A stretch of DNA of 64,000 bases from Chitinimonas taiwanensis DSM 18899 (GTDB lineage Bacteria; Pseudomonadota; Gammaproteobacteria; Burkholderiales; Chitinimonadaceae): positions 160,760 to 224,759 of the forward strand of contig NZ_FPKR01000008.1 in NCBI RefSeq assembly GCF_900119825.1. The letters are read 5' to 3'. The notes beneath the pieces are model-generated. The model saw nothing but the letters and a program-made list of their open reading frames with translations, searched no databases and was not told the DNA's origin. Position 1 is the first letter of the stretch. Every line of letters starts with the position of its first letter. Of the stretch, positions 1-8,750 are shown in pieces. The position numbers were made by a program, and so were the translations under genes.

Positions 1-479
1 GGCTCGTCAAGGATCAGCAATTTGGGCTTGGCGGCCAGCGCGCGGCCGATGGCTAGCTGTTGCTGCTGCCCGCCGGACAGATCGCCGCCACGCCGTGTAC
101 GCATGTCCTTCAGCACCGGGAACATGGTGTAGATCTCGTCCGGAATCGTGCGCGCCGCCGTGCCGCTCAGGGTAGCGAGGCCCATGCGCAGGTTTTCCTC
201 CACGGTGAGGCGCGCAAAGATATCGCGCCCCTGCGGCACATAGCCGATGCCCGCGCGCACGCGCCGGTGGGTAGGCCAGTCGGTGATGTCGGCTCCGTTC
301 CAGCGGATGCGCCCGGCCTTGACCGGCACCAGACCCATCAGCGACTTGAGCAGGGTGCTCTTGCCCACGCCATTGCGTCCGAGCAAGGTGGTGACGCGGC
401 CCTGCGGCGCGCTTAGCGACACCCCGCGCAGGATATGGCTGCCGCCGTAGTACTGGTTCAGGCCTTCAATTTCGAGCAT
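1..479 (-). CDS. urtE: Urea ABC transporter ATP-binding subunit UrtE (partial)
   Basis: ATPase subunit of the UrtABCDE urea importer, acting at the cytoplasmic face of the inner membrane. The visible N-terminal part begins MLEIEGLNQYYGG. It carries a Walker A motif (GRNGVGKST), an ABC signature (LSGGQQQQLAIGRAL) and the start of Walker B (LLILDEP), after which the window ends, so the C-terminus is missing. Branched-chain amino acid transporters (LivF) have a very similar subunit; assignment to urea rests on the whole five-gene order urtA-B-C-D-E. It starts 3 bases after the urtD stop codon and is the last gene of the operon visible here. Confidence 0.93.
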   Translation of the reverse strand, partial: MLEIEGLNQYYGGSHILRGVSLSAPQGRVTTLLGRNGVGKSTLLKSLMGLVPVKAGRIRWNGADITDWPTHRRVRAGIGYVPQGRDIFARLTVEENLRMGLATLSGTAARTIPDEIYTMFPVLKDMRTRRGGDLSGGQQQQLAIGRALAAKPKLLILDE

Positions 480-482
480 TGC

Positions 483-1313
483 CTAGCGCCCCAAGTAGAC
501 TTCGATCACACGTTCATCCTGCTGCACCTCGGCAAGTGGCCCCTCGGCCAGCACGCTGCCCTCGTGCAGCACCGTCACCTTGCCGCCCAGGCGTTCGACG
601 AAGTCCATATCGTGTTCGACCACCACCAGCGAATGGCTGCCGGCCAGCGAGACGAATAGCTCGGCGGTCTTGGCGGTTTCGTGGTCGGTCATACCGGCCA
701 CCGGCTCGTCCAGCAGCAAGAGCTGCGGCTCCTGCATCAAGAGCATGCCAATCTCCAGCCACTGTTTCTGGCCGTGCGACAGCTCACCCGCGAGGCGCGC
801 AGCCGAGTCGAACAGATTGATGCGCGCGAGCATCTCGGCAATGCGGTCGCGCGCTTCGCTGTTCAGTTTGGCGCGCAGGCTGTGGCGCGCGCGCTTATCG
901 GTCTTCATGGCCAGTTCGAGGTTCTCGAACACGCTGAGCGGCTCGAACACCGTCGGCTTCTGGAATTTGCGCCCAATGCCGGCCGTGGCGATCTCCGGCT
1001 CGCTCAGGCGGGTCAGGTCTATGGTCTGGCCAAAGAAGGCGGTACCGCTATCGGGCCGGGTCTTGCCGGTGATCACATCCATCATGGTGGTCTTGCCCGC
1101 ACCATTCGGGCCGATGATGCAACGCAATTCGCCCACATCAATGGTCAGGGTCAGCTTGTTCAACGCCCGAAAGCCATCGAAGCTGACCGTGATATCGTCG
1201 AGGTAGAGAATCGGGCCATGCGAGGTATCCACGCCTTCGCCCAGCACGCGTGCATAGCCGACCGGCGCACTCTCTCTATCGCCCGATGCGGCACGGGCCA
1301 GCAGCTCGCTCAT
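483..1313 (-). CDS. urtD: Urea ABC transporter ATP-binding subunit UrtD
   Basis: Second ATPase of the urea importer, 276 aa. The body is a LivG/UrtD-type ATPase: Walker A GPNGAGKTT, signature LSHGQKQWLEIG, Walker B LLLLDEPVAGM. About 35 N-terminal residues before the conserved ILYLDDITVSFDG are poorly recognisable, so the protein is slightly longer than typical UrtD. The ATG start overlaps the urtC stop as ATGA, which implies translational coupling and supports this start over longer open-frame versions. It presumably pairs with UrtE as the nucleotide-binding dimer under the UrtB/UrtC membrane pair. Confidence 0.93.
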   Translation of the reverse strand: MSELLARAASGDRESAPVGYARVLGEGVDTSHGPILYLDDITVSFDGFRALNKLTLTIDVGELRCIIGPNGAGKTTMMDVITGKTRPDSGTAFFGQTIDLTRLSEPEIATAGIGRKFQKPTVFEPLSVFENLELAMKTDKRARHSLRAKLNSEARDRIAEMLARINLFDSAARLAGELSHGQKQWLEIGMLLMQEPQLLLLDEPVAGMTDHETAKTAELFVSLAGSHSLVVVEHDMDFVERLGGKVTVLHEGSVLAEGPLAEVQQDERVIEVYLGR

Positions 1314-2467
1314 GCTGCGTCCTCCTTGTTTGCCTGCCATTTGCTGCGCAACTGCTGCCACAGCCCGACCACGCCATTCGGCAGCCACAGCGTAGCCACG
1401 ATAAACAGCGCGCCAAGGAAGAACAGCCACATATCGGGGAAGGCCTGGGTGAACCAGCTCTTGGCACCGTTGACAATGCCGGCACCGAACAAGGGACCCA
1501 GCAGCGTGGCGCGCCCGCCCAGCGCCACCCAGACCGCAATTTCGATCGAGTTGGCCGGGCTCATTTCGCCCGGGTTGATGATGCCGACCTGGGGCACATA
1601 CAGCGCGCCGGCAATGCCGCACATGACGGCCGAGATGGTCCACACGGTGAGCTTGTAATACAGCGGCTGGTAGCCGCAGAACATCACGCGCGGCTCGGCA
1701 TCGCGGATGGCGGTGAGGATGCGGCCGAACTTGCTGCCGGTCAGCCAGCGCACGAATAGCAGCATGGCGATCAGCACCGCGCCGCTGATGGCAAACAGCG
1801 TGGCGCGCGTTTCGGGTGCGGTAATCGAAAAACCGAGAATGCGTTTGAAATCGGTAAAGCCGTTATTGCCGCCAAAACCAGTTTCATTGCGGAAGAACAG
1901 CAGCATGGCCGCCAGAGTCAGTGCCTGGGTGATGATGGAGAAATACACGCCCTTGATGCGCGAACGGAAGGCGAAGAAGCCGAATACCAGCGCAAGCACC
2001 CCGGGCACCAGCACGGCCAGCAGCGCTGCGTACCAGAAGTGCTCGGTAAAGCTCCAGTACCAGGGCAGTTCCTTCCAGTCCAGAAAGACCATGAAGTCGG
2101 GTAGATCGCTCTGGTACACGCCTTCGCGGCCGATGCTGCGCATCAGGTACATGCCCATCGCGTAGCCGCCCAGCGCAAAGAACAGGCCATGGCCGAGCGA
2201 AAGGATGCCGGTGTAGCCCCAGATCAGGTTCATCGCCAGCGCCACCATCATGTAGCACATGATCTTGCCGGCCAGCGCCACGGTGCTGGCGCTCAGGTGC
2301 AGCGCGCTATCGGCCGGCACAGCCAGATTGAGTACCGGCACCAGCACCACCAGCACGAACAGGGCCACCAGCACGGCAGCCATACCGCGCGGGCCGAGCG
2401 GCCCATGGCCGGGCACCGGCAGCTGGGCGGCCGAGGGCGGGTGGACGGCGGGATTGGCAGCGTTCAT
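1310..2467 (-). CDS. urtC: Urea ABC transporter permease UrtC
   Basis: Integral membrane permease of the urea importer, 385 aa, of the LivM/UrtC family, with many hydrophobic segments and the conserved stretch NLIWGYTGILSLGHGLFFALGGYAMGMYL near residues 80-110. I chose the ATG at 2467 because AGGAGG lies 7 bases upstream; the in-frame TTG two codons earlier is too close to that ribosome-binding site. The C-terminus overlaps urtD by four bases, and urtB ends 12 bases upstream, consistent with one polycistronic message. Confidence 0.93.
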   Translation of the reverse strand: MNAANPAVHPPSAAQLPVPGHGPLGPRGMAAVLVALFVLVVLVPVLNLAVPADSALHLSASTVALAGKIMCYMMVALAMNLIWGYTGILSLGHGLFFALGGYAMGMYLMRSIGREGVYQSDLPDFMVFLDWKELPWYWSFTEHFWYAALLAVLVPGVLALVFGFFAFRSRIKGVYFSIITQALTLAAMLLFFRNETGFGGNNGFTDFKRILGFSITAPETRATLFAISGAVLIAMLLFVRWLTGSKFGRILTAIRDAEPRVMFCGYQPLYYKLTVWTISAVMCGIAGALYVPQVGIINPGEMSPANSIEIAVWVALGGRATLLGPLFGAGIVNGAKSWFTQAFPDMWLFFLGALFIVATLWLPNGVVGLWQQLRSKWQANKEDAA

Positions 2468-2479
2468 GGACAAGCCTCC

Positions 2480-4075
2480 TTAAGCGGAACGGCCCTTGAG
2501 GGCAAACATGCCCTGCGGGCGCTTCTGGATGAACAGCACGATCAGCAAGAGGATGGCGATCTTGGCCAGCACGGCGCCGGTCTGCGGCTCGAGCAATTTG
2601 GCCAGCATGCCGAGGCCGAGGCTGGCCAGCACGGTGCCGAGCAACTGCCCTACCCCGCCCAGCACCACCACCATGAAGGAATCCACGATATAAGCCTGAC
2701 CCAGATCGGGCCCGACATTGCCGATCTGGCTCAATGCCACGCCCGCGAGGCCGGCAATACCGGAACCGAGGCCAAAGGCCAGCATGTCGACGCGTGCGGT
2801 GCTGACCCCGACGCAGGACGCCATCGGCCGGTGCTGGGTGACCGCGCGGACGAAGAGGCCCAGGCGGGTGCGGTTGATCAAGGCCCACACCGCCAGCAGC
2901 ACCAGGGCGGCGAATACGATGATGACCAGGCGGTTATGGGGCAGCACCAGATTGGGCAGCGCCTGCCAGCCGCCGCTCATCCAGCTTGGGTTGGCCACCT
3001 CGACGTTCTGGGCACCGAACAGCACGCGCACCGCCTGCATCAGCATCAGACTAATACCCCAGGTGGCCAAGAGGGTTTCCAGCGGGCGCCCGTACAGATG
3101 GCGGATCACCAGGCGCTCGAGCCCCACGCCGACCACGAAGGTGACCAGGAAGGCGGCCGGCAGGGCCAGGGCCAGATAGGCATCGATGGCACCGGGAAAG
3201 TAGCTGCGGAACAGGCCCTGCACCAGATAGGTGGTGTAGGCGCCCAGCATCAGCATCTCGCCGTGCGCCATATTGATCACGCCCAGCAGGCCATAGGTAA
3301 TCGCCAGGCCCAGTGCCGCCAACAGCAGAATCGAACCGAGGCTGACCCCGGTGAACAGCTGGCCGGCGATCTCGCCCCACATCAGGCGCTGCTTGACCTC
3401 GCGCAGGCTCTGGGCGAGCACGGCCTTCACCTTCTCGTCGGTCTCGCTGGCGGCCGCGCTTTCCAGCAGGGCCTTGACCTGAGGCGCGCCGCTTTCGCCC
3501 AGGGTGCGTGCGGCGCTGGCGCGCACAGCCGGCTCGGGGCTGGCCAGCTCCACGCGGGCGATCACCTCGTTCAAGGCAGCGCGCAGCTGGACATCGCTTT
3601 CGCTCGTCAGGCGCTGACGCAGCCTGGGCAGCAGCGCCACATCGGCGCTCTCGCTCAGCGCCGCCACGGCAGCGAGGCGAGTGGCTGGCTCGGCCGCGCC
3701 GAGCTTGAGCAGCGCCAGCGCGCTGGCCAGCTCGCGGCGCAGGCGGTTATTGATGCTGACGGTCTCCAGATCCGTCGCCTGCAAGGTGACGATCTGGCCG
3801 CTGAGCGCGTCGATCACCTGCGTGCCGCGTGCCAGGTAGGCCGAGCCATCTGGACCAGCCAGCAGCGCGTCCTCGCTCAGCGCCTGCAGCACCGGCAGCG
3901 CGCGCGCATCGCCCGCCGCGGCCAGTGCCGCGATCACGCTGACCTTGTCATCGTTTTCGCCGCTGACCAGGGTCTGCAGCTGGGCGCGCTCCAGCGCGCT
4001 GGCCGATGCGGCCAGGCCAGCCAAGGCCAACCAGACCAGCAGGTGGCGCAGCCAGATAAGGGGTGTAGAGGCCAT
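2480..4075 (-). CDS. urtB: Urea ABC transporter permease UrtB
   Basis: Membrane permease of the urea importer, about 531 aa. Residues 1-30 look like a signal peptide (hydrophobic LLVWLALAGLAASASA). Residues about 30-220 are an Ala/Leu-rich helical-repeat-like extracytoplasmic region, as known for UrtB. The last ~300 residues form the LivH-type membrane domain (GLLGVINMAHGEMLMLGAYTTYLV). The long N-terminal domain separates UrtB from ordinary LivH and supports urea as substrate. The ATG at 4075 has GGAAG at suitable spacing; an upstream in-frame ATG at 4123 has its purine run directly against the start and is less likely. Confidence 0.92.
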   Translation of the reverse strand: MASTPLIWLRHLLVWLALAGLAASASALERAQLQTLVSGENDDKVSVIAALAAAGDARALPVLQALSEDALLAGPDGSAYLARGTQVIDALSGQIVTLQATDLETVSINNRLRRELASALALLKLGAAEPATRLAAVAALSESADVALLPRLRQRLTSESDVQLRAALNEVIARVELASPEPAVRASAARTLGESGAPQVKALLESAAASETDEKVKAVLAQSLREVKQRLMWGEIAGQLFTGVSLGSILLLAALGLAITYGLLGVINMAHGEMLMLGAYTTYLVQGLFRSYFPGAIDAYLALALPAAFLVTFVVGVGLERLVIRHLYGRPLETLLATWGISLMLMQAVRVLFGAQNVEVANPSWMSGGWQALPNLVLPHNRLVIIVFAALVLLAVWALINRTRLGLFVRAVTQHRPMASCVGVSTARVDMLAFGLGSGIAGLAGVALSQIGNVGPDLGQAYIVDSFMVVVLGGVGQLLGTVLASLGLGMLAKLLEPQTGAVLAKIAILLLIVLFIQKRPQGMFALKGRSA

Positions 4076-4135
4076 GGTGTCTTCCAGGCAAGGGTCGCCC
4101 GACGCCAGCCGGCGCCGGGCCATTCCTAGATCGGC

Positions 4136-5407
4136 TTACTTGGCTGCCAGCATCGGTTCATCCTTCTTCTTGTCGTTGCCGGCAATGAAGGGGCTCCAGG
4201 GCTGGGCCTTGATCGGCGCCTTGGTCTTCCACACCACGTCGAACTGACCATTGGCCTTCACTTCGCCGATCATCACCGGCTTGTGCAGATGGTGATTCTT
4301 CGGGTCCATGGTCAGCACGAAGCCGGACGGTGACTTGAAGCTCTGGCCGGCCATGGCGGCAATCACCTTGTCGGTATCGGTGGACTTGGCTTTCTCCACC
4401 GCCTTGGCCCACATATGGATGCCCACATAGGTCGCTTCCATCGGGTCATTGGTCACCACGGTGCTGGCATTGGGCAGCTTGTTCTTCACTGCCCAGTCGC
4501 GGTACATCTTGGTGAAGGCGGCGTTCTCGGGGTTCTTCACCGACATGAAGTAGTTCCAAGCAGCCAGGTGGCCCACCAGTGGCTTGGTGTCGATACCGCG
4601 CAGCTCTTCCTCACCCACCGAGAAAGCCACCACCGGCACATCGGTGGCCTTCAGGCCGGCATTGCCGAGTTCCTTGTAGAAAGGCACGTTGGAGTCGCCA
4701 TTGATGGTGGACACCACGGCGGTCTTCTTGCCCTCGGCGGAGAACTTCTTGATCTTGGCGATGATGGATTGGTAGTCGCTATGCCCGAAGGGGGTGTACT
4801 CCTCCATGATGTCCGCGTCGCTGACACCCTTGGACTTGAGGAAGGCGCGCAGGATCTTGTTGGTGGTGCGCGGGTACACATAGTCGGTACCGAGCAGCAC
4901 GAAGCGCTTGGCCTCGCCACCATCCTTGCTCATCAGGTATTCGACGGCCGGAATCGCCTGCTGATTGGGCGCGGCGCCGGTGTAGAACACATTCTTCTCG
5001 AGCTCTTCGCCCTCGTACTGGACCGGGTAGAACAGGAGGCTGTTGAGCTCCTTGTAGACCGGCAGCACCGATTTGCGCGATACCGAGGTCCAGCAACCGA
5101 AGGTGACCGCCACCTTGTCCTTGCTGATCAGCTGGCGTGCCTTCTCGGCGAACAGCGGCCAGTTCGAGGCCGGGTCGACCACCACCGGCTCAAGCTTCTT
5201 GCCCAGCACGCCGCCCTTGGCATTGATCTCGGCAATGGTCATCAGCGCGGTTTCCTTCAGCGCAGTTTCCGAGATCGCCATGGTGCCGGACAACGAATGC
5301 AGGATGCCGACCTTGATGGTCTCGGCCGCGTAAGCCTGCAGGCCGATGCCGGCGAAACCCAGTGCCACCGCGGCACTGGCCGCCTTCAATACGATGCGAC
5401 GCTTCAT
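4136..5407 (-). CDS. urtA: Urea ABC transporter substrate-binding protein UrtA
   Basis: Periplasmic urea receptor, first gene of the urt operon, 423 aa. It has a signal peptide (MKRRIVLKAASAAVALGFAGIGLQAYA, cleavage near AYA-AE) followed by a Peripla_BP_5/UrtA-type fold: ETIKVGILHSLSGTMAISE, ELNSLLFYPVQYEGEE, and FSVGEEELRGID. The FYPVQYEGEE segment is typical of UrtA and FmdDEF-type amide receptors rather than LivJ. The start at 5407 has GGAAGG seven bases upstream. Expression is probably nitrogen-controlled, given the sigma54-type promoter found upstream. Confidence 0.95.
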   Translation of the reverse strand: MKRRIVLKAASAAVALGFAGIGLQAYAAETIKVGILHSLSGTMAISETALKETALMTIAEINAKGGVLGKKLEPVVVDPASNWPLFAEKARQLISKDKVAVTFGCWTSVSRKSVLPVYKELNSLLFYPVQYEGEELEKNVFYTGAAPNQQAIPAVEYLMSKDGGEAKRFVLLGTDYVYPRTTNKILRAFLKSKGVSDADIMEEYTPFGHSDYQSIIAKIKKFSAEGKKTAVVSTINGDSNVPFYKELGNAGLKATDVPVVAFSVGEEELRGIDTKPLVGHLAAWNYFMSVKNPENAAFTKMYRDWAVKNKLPNASTVVTNDPMEATYVGIHMWAKAVEKAKSTDTDKVIAAMAGQSFKSPSGFVLTMDPKNHHLHKPVMIGEVKANGQFDVVWKTKAPIKAQPWSPFIAGNDKKKDEPMLAAK

Positions 5408-5565
5408 GACGCTTCCTTCCCTGAAAGTGTGAACAAACAAGAACAAGCTGGTGCGGTAGAAAACCTGACTGCTCGACGCGGCAGGCCGTGAATTGGCGTA
5501 CCGGAAACGTGATGCATGAGGGCCAGCCCCGGTAAGGGCTCAAGCCTGAGCGCTGGCGGGTATTT

Positions 5566-5581
5566 AGCAGAAGGCGTGCCA
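5566..5581 (-). promoter_or_regulatory. Sigma54 (RpoN) promoter of urtA
   Basis: On the minus strand the sequence reads TGGCACGCCTTCTGCT. The sigma54 consensus is TGGCACG-N4-TTGCW; only the first T of the -12 element differs, and the GG/GC spacing is exact. It lies about 160 bases upstream of the urtA ATG, giving a predicted leader of roughly 150 nt. RpoN control of urea uptake fits nitrogen-limitation biology. Confidence 0.7.
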
Positions 5582-5670
5582 CGCCTGCTGCAGTGCAATA
5601 AGCACTTGTCTACACAGGCAATTCAGTATTGGCGCGGCTTGGCAGCGACTTGTCTATGCACCAAGGACAG

Positions 5671-5685
5671 GCACGTGCACCGTGC
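5671..5685. promoter_or_regulatory. NtrC-like enhancer site
   Basis: GCAC-N7-GTGC, the core dyad of NtrC sites (for example GCAC-CAACATG-GTGC at enterobacterial glnA). It sits about 90 bases upstream of the sigma54 -24 element, a normal distance for an activator of this class. It is short enough to arise by chance in GC-rich DNA, so it is supported mainly by its position. Confidence 0.4.
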
Positions 5686-5759
5686 GCGTGCGCCACATCA
5701 GGGAAAGGCTTTACAGTCGGCCACGGCGGGCGTAGAAGCCCGCTGCGCAAGGAGAAAAC

Positions 5760-7076
5760 ATGCAGCAAGCAAATGAGGATTGGCTGGCCCGCAGCCGCAA
5801 GGCGGTCTGGCACCCGTGTACCCAGATGAAACGCCATGAAAGCCTGCCCATCGTGCCGGTGGCCCGTGGCGAAGGTGCGTGGCTGATCGACTTCGCCGGA
5901 CGGCGTTTTCTGGATGGTGTAAGCAGCTGGTGGGTCAATCTGTTCGGCCACGCCAACCCGCGCATGAATGCGGCCCTGCTCGAGCAGATGAATACGCTCG
6001 AACATGTGATCCTGGCCGGCTTCACCCACCGACCGGTGGTCGAGCTGTCCGAGCAGCTGGGCGAGTTGACCGGCCTAGGTCACGCTTTCTATGGCTCGGA
6101 TGGGGCGAGCGCGACCGAAATCGCGCTGAAGATGAGCTTTCAGTACTGGCAGAACAGCGGCCAGCCCGCCAAGACCGGCTTTGTCAGCCTGCACAACAGC
6201 TATCACGGCGAAACCCTGGGTGCGCTGAGCGTGACCGATGTGCCGCTGTTTAGCGCCACCTATGCGCCGCTCTTGCGCCAGACCGAGCGGGTGATGTCGC
6301 CCGACTGGCGCCTGGCCGAGCCGGGCGAGAGCGCCGAGGCCTATGCCTTGCGCGCCGCCGCCGCGTTGGAGGCGCTGTTCAAGGCCAAGGCTGGCGAGCT
6401 GGCGGCCTTCATTGTCGAGCCGCTGTGCCAGGGCGCGGCCGGCATGGCCATGTACCACCCGGTCTATCTGCAGCGCGCCCGCGCGCTATGCGATGAATAC
6501 GGCGTGCATCTGATCGCCGACGAGATCGCCATGGGTTTCGGGCGTACCGGCACCCTATTCGCCTGCGAGCAGGCCGGCATACGCGCCGATTTCATCTGCC
6601 TGTCCAAGGGCATTACTGGCGGCTATCTGCCCCTGTCGGCTGTGCTGACCACCGATGCGATCTACGCCGCCTTCTACCACGACGATGTGACGCGCGGCTT
6701 TCTGCACAGCCATAGCTATACCGGCAATGCGCTGGCTTGCCGCGCGGCGCTGGAAGTGCTGCGCATCTTTCGTGATGACGATGTGTTGGCGCACAACCAC
6801 AGCAAAGCGGCGGCCGTGGCGGCCGATTTCGCGCGCCTCGCCGCCCATCCGCGCGTCGCGCATGCGCGCCAGCTGGGCATGATCTGGGCTTTCGAGGTCA
6901 TCGATGCGGCCCCCGGCTTTGCCAGCCGTCTGTTTGAAGCCGCACTGACGCGCGGGGTGCTGCTGCGTCCGGTGAATAATACGGTCTACCTGATGCCGCC
7001 CTACGTCGTTACTATCGCCGAGTTGCAACAGGTATTCGCTACGCTGCAGGCCTTGCTGGACGAAGGCCTGCGCTGA
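5760..7076 (+). CDS. bioA: Adenosylmethionine-8-amino-7-oxononanoate aminotransferase BioA
   Basis: PLP-dependent class III aminotransferase of biotin synthesis. It converts KAPA to DAPA using S-adenosylmethionine as amino donor. It is 438 aa, the usual length. Family signatures are WHPCTQM near residue 18, DGVSSWWVNLFGH near 52, YGSDGASATEIALKM, the cofactor aspartate in LIADEIAMGFGRTG, and Lys283 in CLSKGITGGYLPL as the Schiff-base lysine. The start ATG follows AAGGAGAAAAC. No other bio genes adjoin it, although birA lies 5 kb downstream on the same strand. Confidence 0.96.
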   Translation: MQQANEDWLARSRKAVWHPCTQMKRHESLPIVPVARGEGAWLIDFAGRRFLDGVSSWWVNLFGHANPRMNAALLEQMNTLEHVILAGFTHRPVVELSEQLGELTGLGHAFYGSDGASATEIALKMSFQYWQNSGQPAKTGFVSLHNSYHGETLGALSVTDVPLFSATYAPLLRQTERVMSPDWRLAEPGESAEAYALRAAAALEALFKAKAGELAAFIVEPLCQGAAGMAMYHPVYLQRARALCDEYGVHLIADEIAMGFGRTGTLFACEQAGIRADFICLSKGITGGYLPLSAVLTTDAIYAAFYHDDVTRGFLHSHSYTGNALACRAALEVLRIFRDDDVLAHNHSKAAAVAADFARLAAHPRVAHARQLGMIWAFEVIDAAPGFASRLFEAALTRGVLLRPVNNTVYLMPPYVVTIAELQQVFATLQALLDEGLR

Positions 7077-7151
7077 TGCAAACGACATAATAGCCGGCCC
7101 GACCGCCCCGATTTACGCTATACCGAACCAGCGCCCCAGCCCACCCCGTCC

Positions 7152-8732
7152 ATGTCCATCGCCCTGCGTGTCCCCGAACCGATTACCGGTCACTCCATCA
7201 GCGTGGAGACCAATCCGCGCGCCGTCAAAGCCTGGCTGGTCTCGCTGCCGCCGGCGCAGACGGCCGAGACCGCCCGGGCGATCTTCGACGCGCTGACTAC
7301 GCTGAACCGGGTCAAGCTGGATGCCGACAGCCGCCTCAAACTGCTTGAGCACTACCAGGTGGCCATCGATATGCTCGATGCACCGCTGGAAGCGCTGTTC
7401 GGCTCGGCCGCCGTACCGGCCAAGGAAAAGGCGCGCCAGGCCGGCACGCTGGCGCGCAATCTGGAGCTGGAACTGGCCAATGGCTACAAGCTGGCGCTGA
7501 CCGAGCGCCTGGGCGCGCGCTTTGGCTTTGGCAAGCGCGATATCCCCGAGCTCATCTATCGCCTGCTCGGCATCTACCAGAAGCTGATGTGGATCTGCTG
7601 CAAGAACTACGCGCCGATTCCGACCGGCGTCTGGCAGGAGGTGCATGCGCTGTTCCGTTACGCGATCCAGCACAAGCTGCTGGACGAACCGGATGGCGCC
7701 GAGCATCCGAGCAAGACCATAGGCGGCTGCTACAAGCAGATGCTGCTGCTCGCGCTGTCCGACCCCTATCGCTACCACCCGATCGAGCAGGAGAAGGTGC
7801 ACGACCTGATCCGCAGCTATGGCGCCGCCGCGCAGTTCCAGGCCATAGGCCATGCGGTCCACCCGGCCGGCTGCTTCCTGGTGCGCATGGACCAGGACGC
7901 GCCGCCGGTGTTCATTGGACAGAAGCCGCAGGATGTGGATGCCAGCAATGCCATCCTGCTCGACACCCTGGAAATGGCCAAGCTGCTACACAAGGCCCTG
8001 CATGCGGTCGAGCAGAAGCTACCCACCGCCACCGATCGCGCCAAGGCGCAAGCCTGGATAGAGCTGCTGCGCCGGGTCAGCCGGCAATGGAGCATTGCGC
8101 CCAAGCGCGCCTTCCAGCGCATCCGCGCCAATAGCCGCATCAAGATGATGGGCGGCCTGCGCATGACCGCCTTCTACCTGAACAACGCCACGCCGCTGTT
8201 CCAGCCGCTGCTGCTCGATGGTAGCGAGCCGGACAATGACAATCCGCCCACGCTACAGGGCAGCCATTACGGCCCGCCCGACGACTGGGTGCTGCTGAAC
8301 GAAAGTCCGGGCGGCTTTGCCCTGCGGCTCAAGCCAGTACCGCAGAACTGCGTGTACCGGGTTGGCGATGTAGTCGGCCTGCGCGCGCACGAGGAAGATG
8401 ACTGGATGGTGGCCTGCATACGCTGGCTGCAAACCACAGAGGCGGGCGAGGCGGTGGAGATCGGCATCCAGGTGCTGGCGCCGCGCGGCAGCGCCGCCAT
8501 GCTGCGCCCCACCATCACCCATTCGGGCAATAGCTTTCAGCCCTGCCTGCTCTTGCCCGAGGTCAGCGCGCTCAAGCAGCCGCCGCTCTTGCTAGCCCCA
8601 CGCGGCAGCTTTGCCCCGATGCGCGAGCTATCGCTGTACACCGACGATGGCGAGCAGCTGCTGCGCGCCAGCCGCCTGCATGAGCAGGCGGTCGGCTTCG
8701 ATCTGTTCGAATACGTGCCCAGCGAGGGCTGA
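7152..8732 (+). CDS. Conserved protein with C-terminal PilZ-like domain
   Basis: A 526 aa soluble protein with no signal peptide or membrane segment. Residues 1-350 are helical and of unknown function (blocks such as FGKRDIPELIYRLLGIYQKLMWICC). The C-terminal part from about residue 380 resembles a PilZ beta-barrel: NESPGGFALRL (383-393) matches the [DN]xSxxG motif, followed by VGDVVGLR, WMVACIRWLQ and VEIGIQVLAP. I do not see the preceding RxxxR motif of canonical c-di-GMP binders, so ligand binding is uncertain. It is convergent with the next gene, and its role is unknown. Confidence 0.7.
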   Translation: MSIALRVPEPITGHSISVETNPRAVKAWLVSLPPAQTAETARAIFDALTTLNRVKLDADSRLKLLEHYQVAIDMLDAPLEALFGSAAVPAKEKARQAGTLARNLELELANGYKLALTERLGARFGFGKRDIPELIYRLLGIYQKLMWICCKNYAPIPTGVWQEVHALFRYAIQHKLLDEPDGAEHPSKTIGGCYKQMLLLALSDPYRYHPIEQEKVHDLIRSYGAAAQFQAIGHAVHPAGCFLVRMDQDAPPVFIGQKPQDVDASNAILLDTLEMAKLLHKALHAVEQKLPTATDRAKAQAWIELLRRVSRQWSIAPKRAFQRIRANSRIKMMGGLRMTAFYLNNATPLFQPLLLDGSEPDNDNPPTLQGSHYGPPDDWVLLNESPGGFALRLKPVPQNCVYRVGDVVGLRAHEEDDWMVACIRWLQTTEAGEAVEIGIQVLAPRGSAAMLRPTITHSGNSFQPCLLLPEVSALKQPPLLLAPRGSFAPMRELSLYTDDGEQLLRASRLHEQAVGFDLFEYVPSEG

Positions 8733-8750
8733 TGCGCGGGTGAGGCGTGC

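Larger units (their letters stand above)
5408..5759. other. Divergent urtA/bioA intergenic region
   Basis: A 352-base non-coding region between the divergent urtA and bioA start codons. It contains the sigma54-like promoter and NtrC-like palindrome listed separately, both readable as urtA control elements. The 9-mer ACTTGTCTA occurs twice in the same orientation (5604-5612 and 5648-5656); its meaning is unknown. bioA has a good ribosome-binding site (AGGAG at 5750-5754). I found no BirA-type operator here. Confidence 0.6.

Noticed and set aside
2189..4129. Very long plus-strand open frame antisense to urtB/urtC
   Set aside because: Rich in Gln/His/Ala/Gly with no domain; a product of high-GC codon bias opposite real genes.
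5600..5660. Possible BirA operator before bioA (TTGTCTAC-like)
   Set aside because: The half-site lacks a partner inverted copy 14-16 bases away; it is only a direct repeat.
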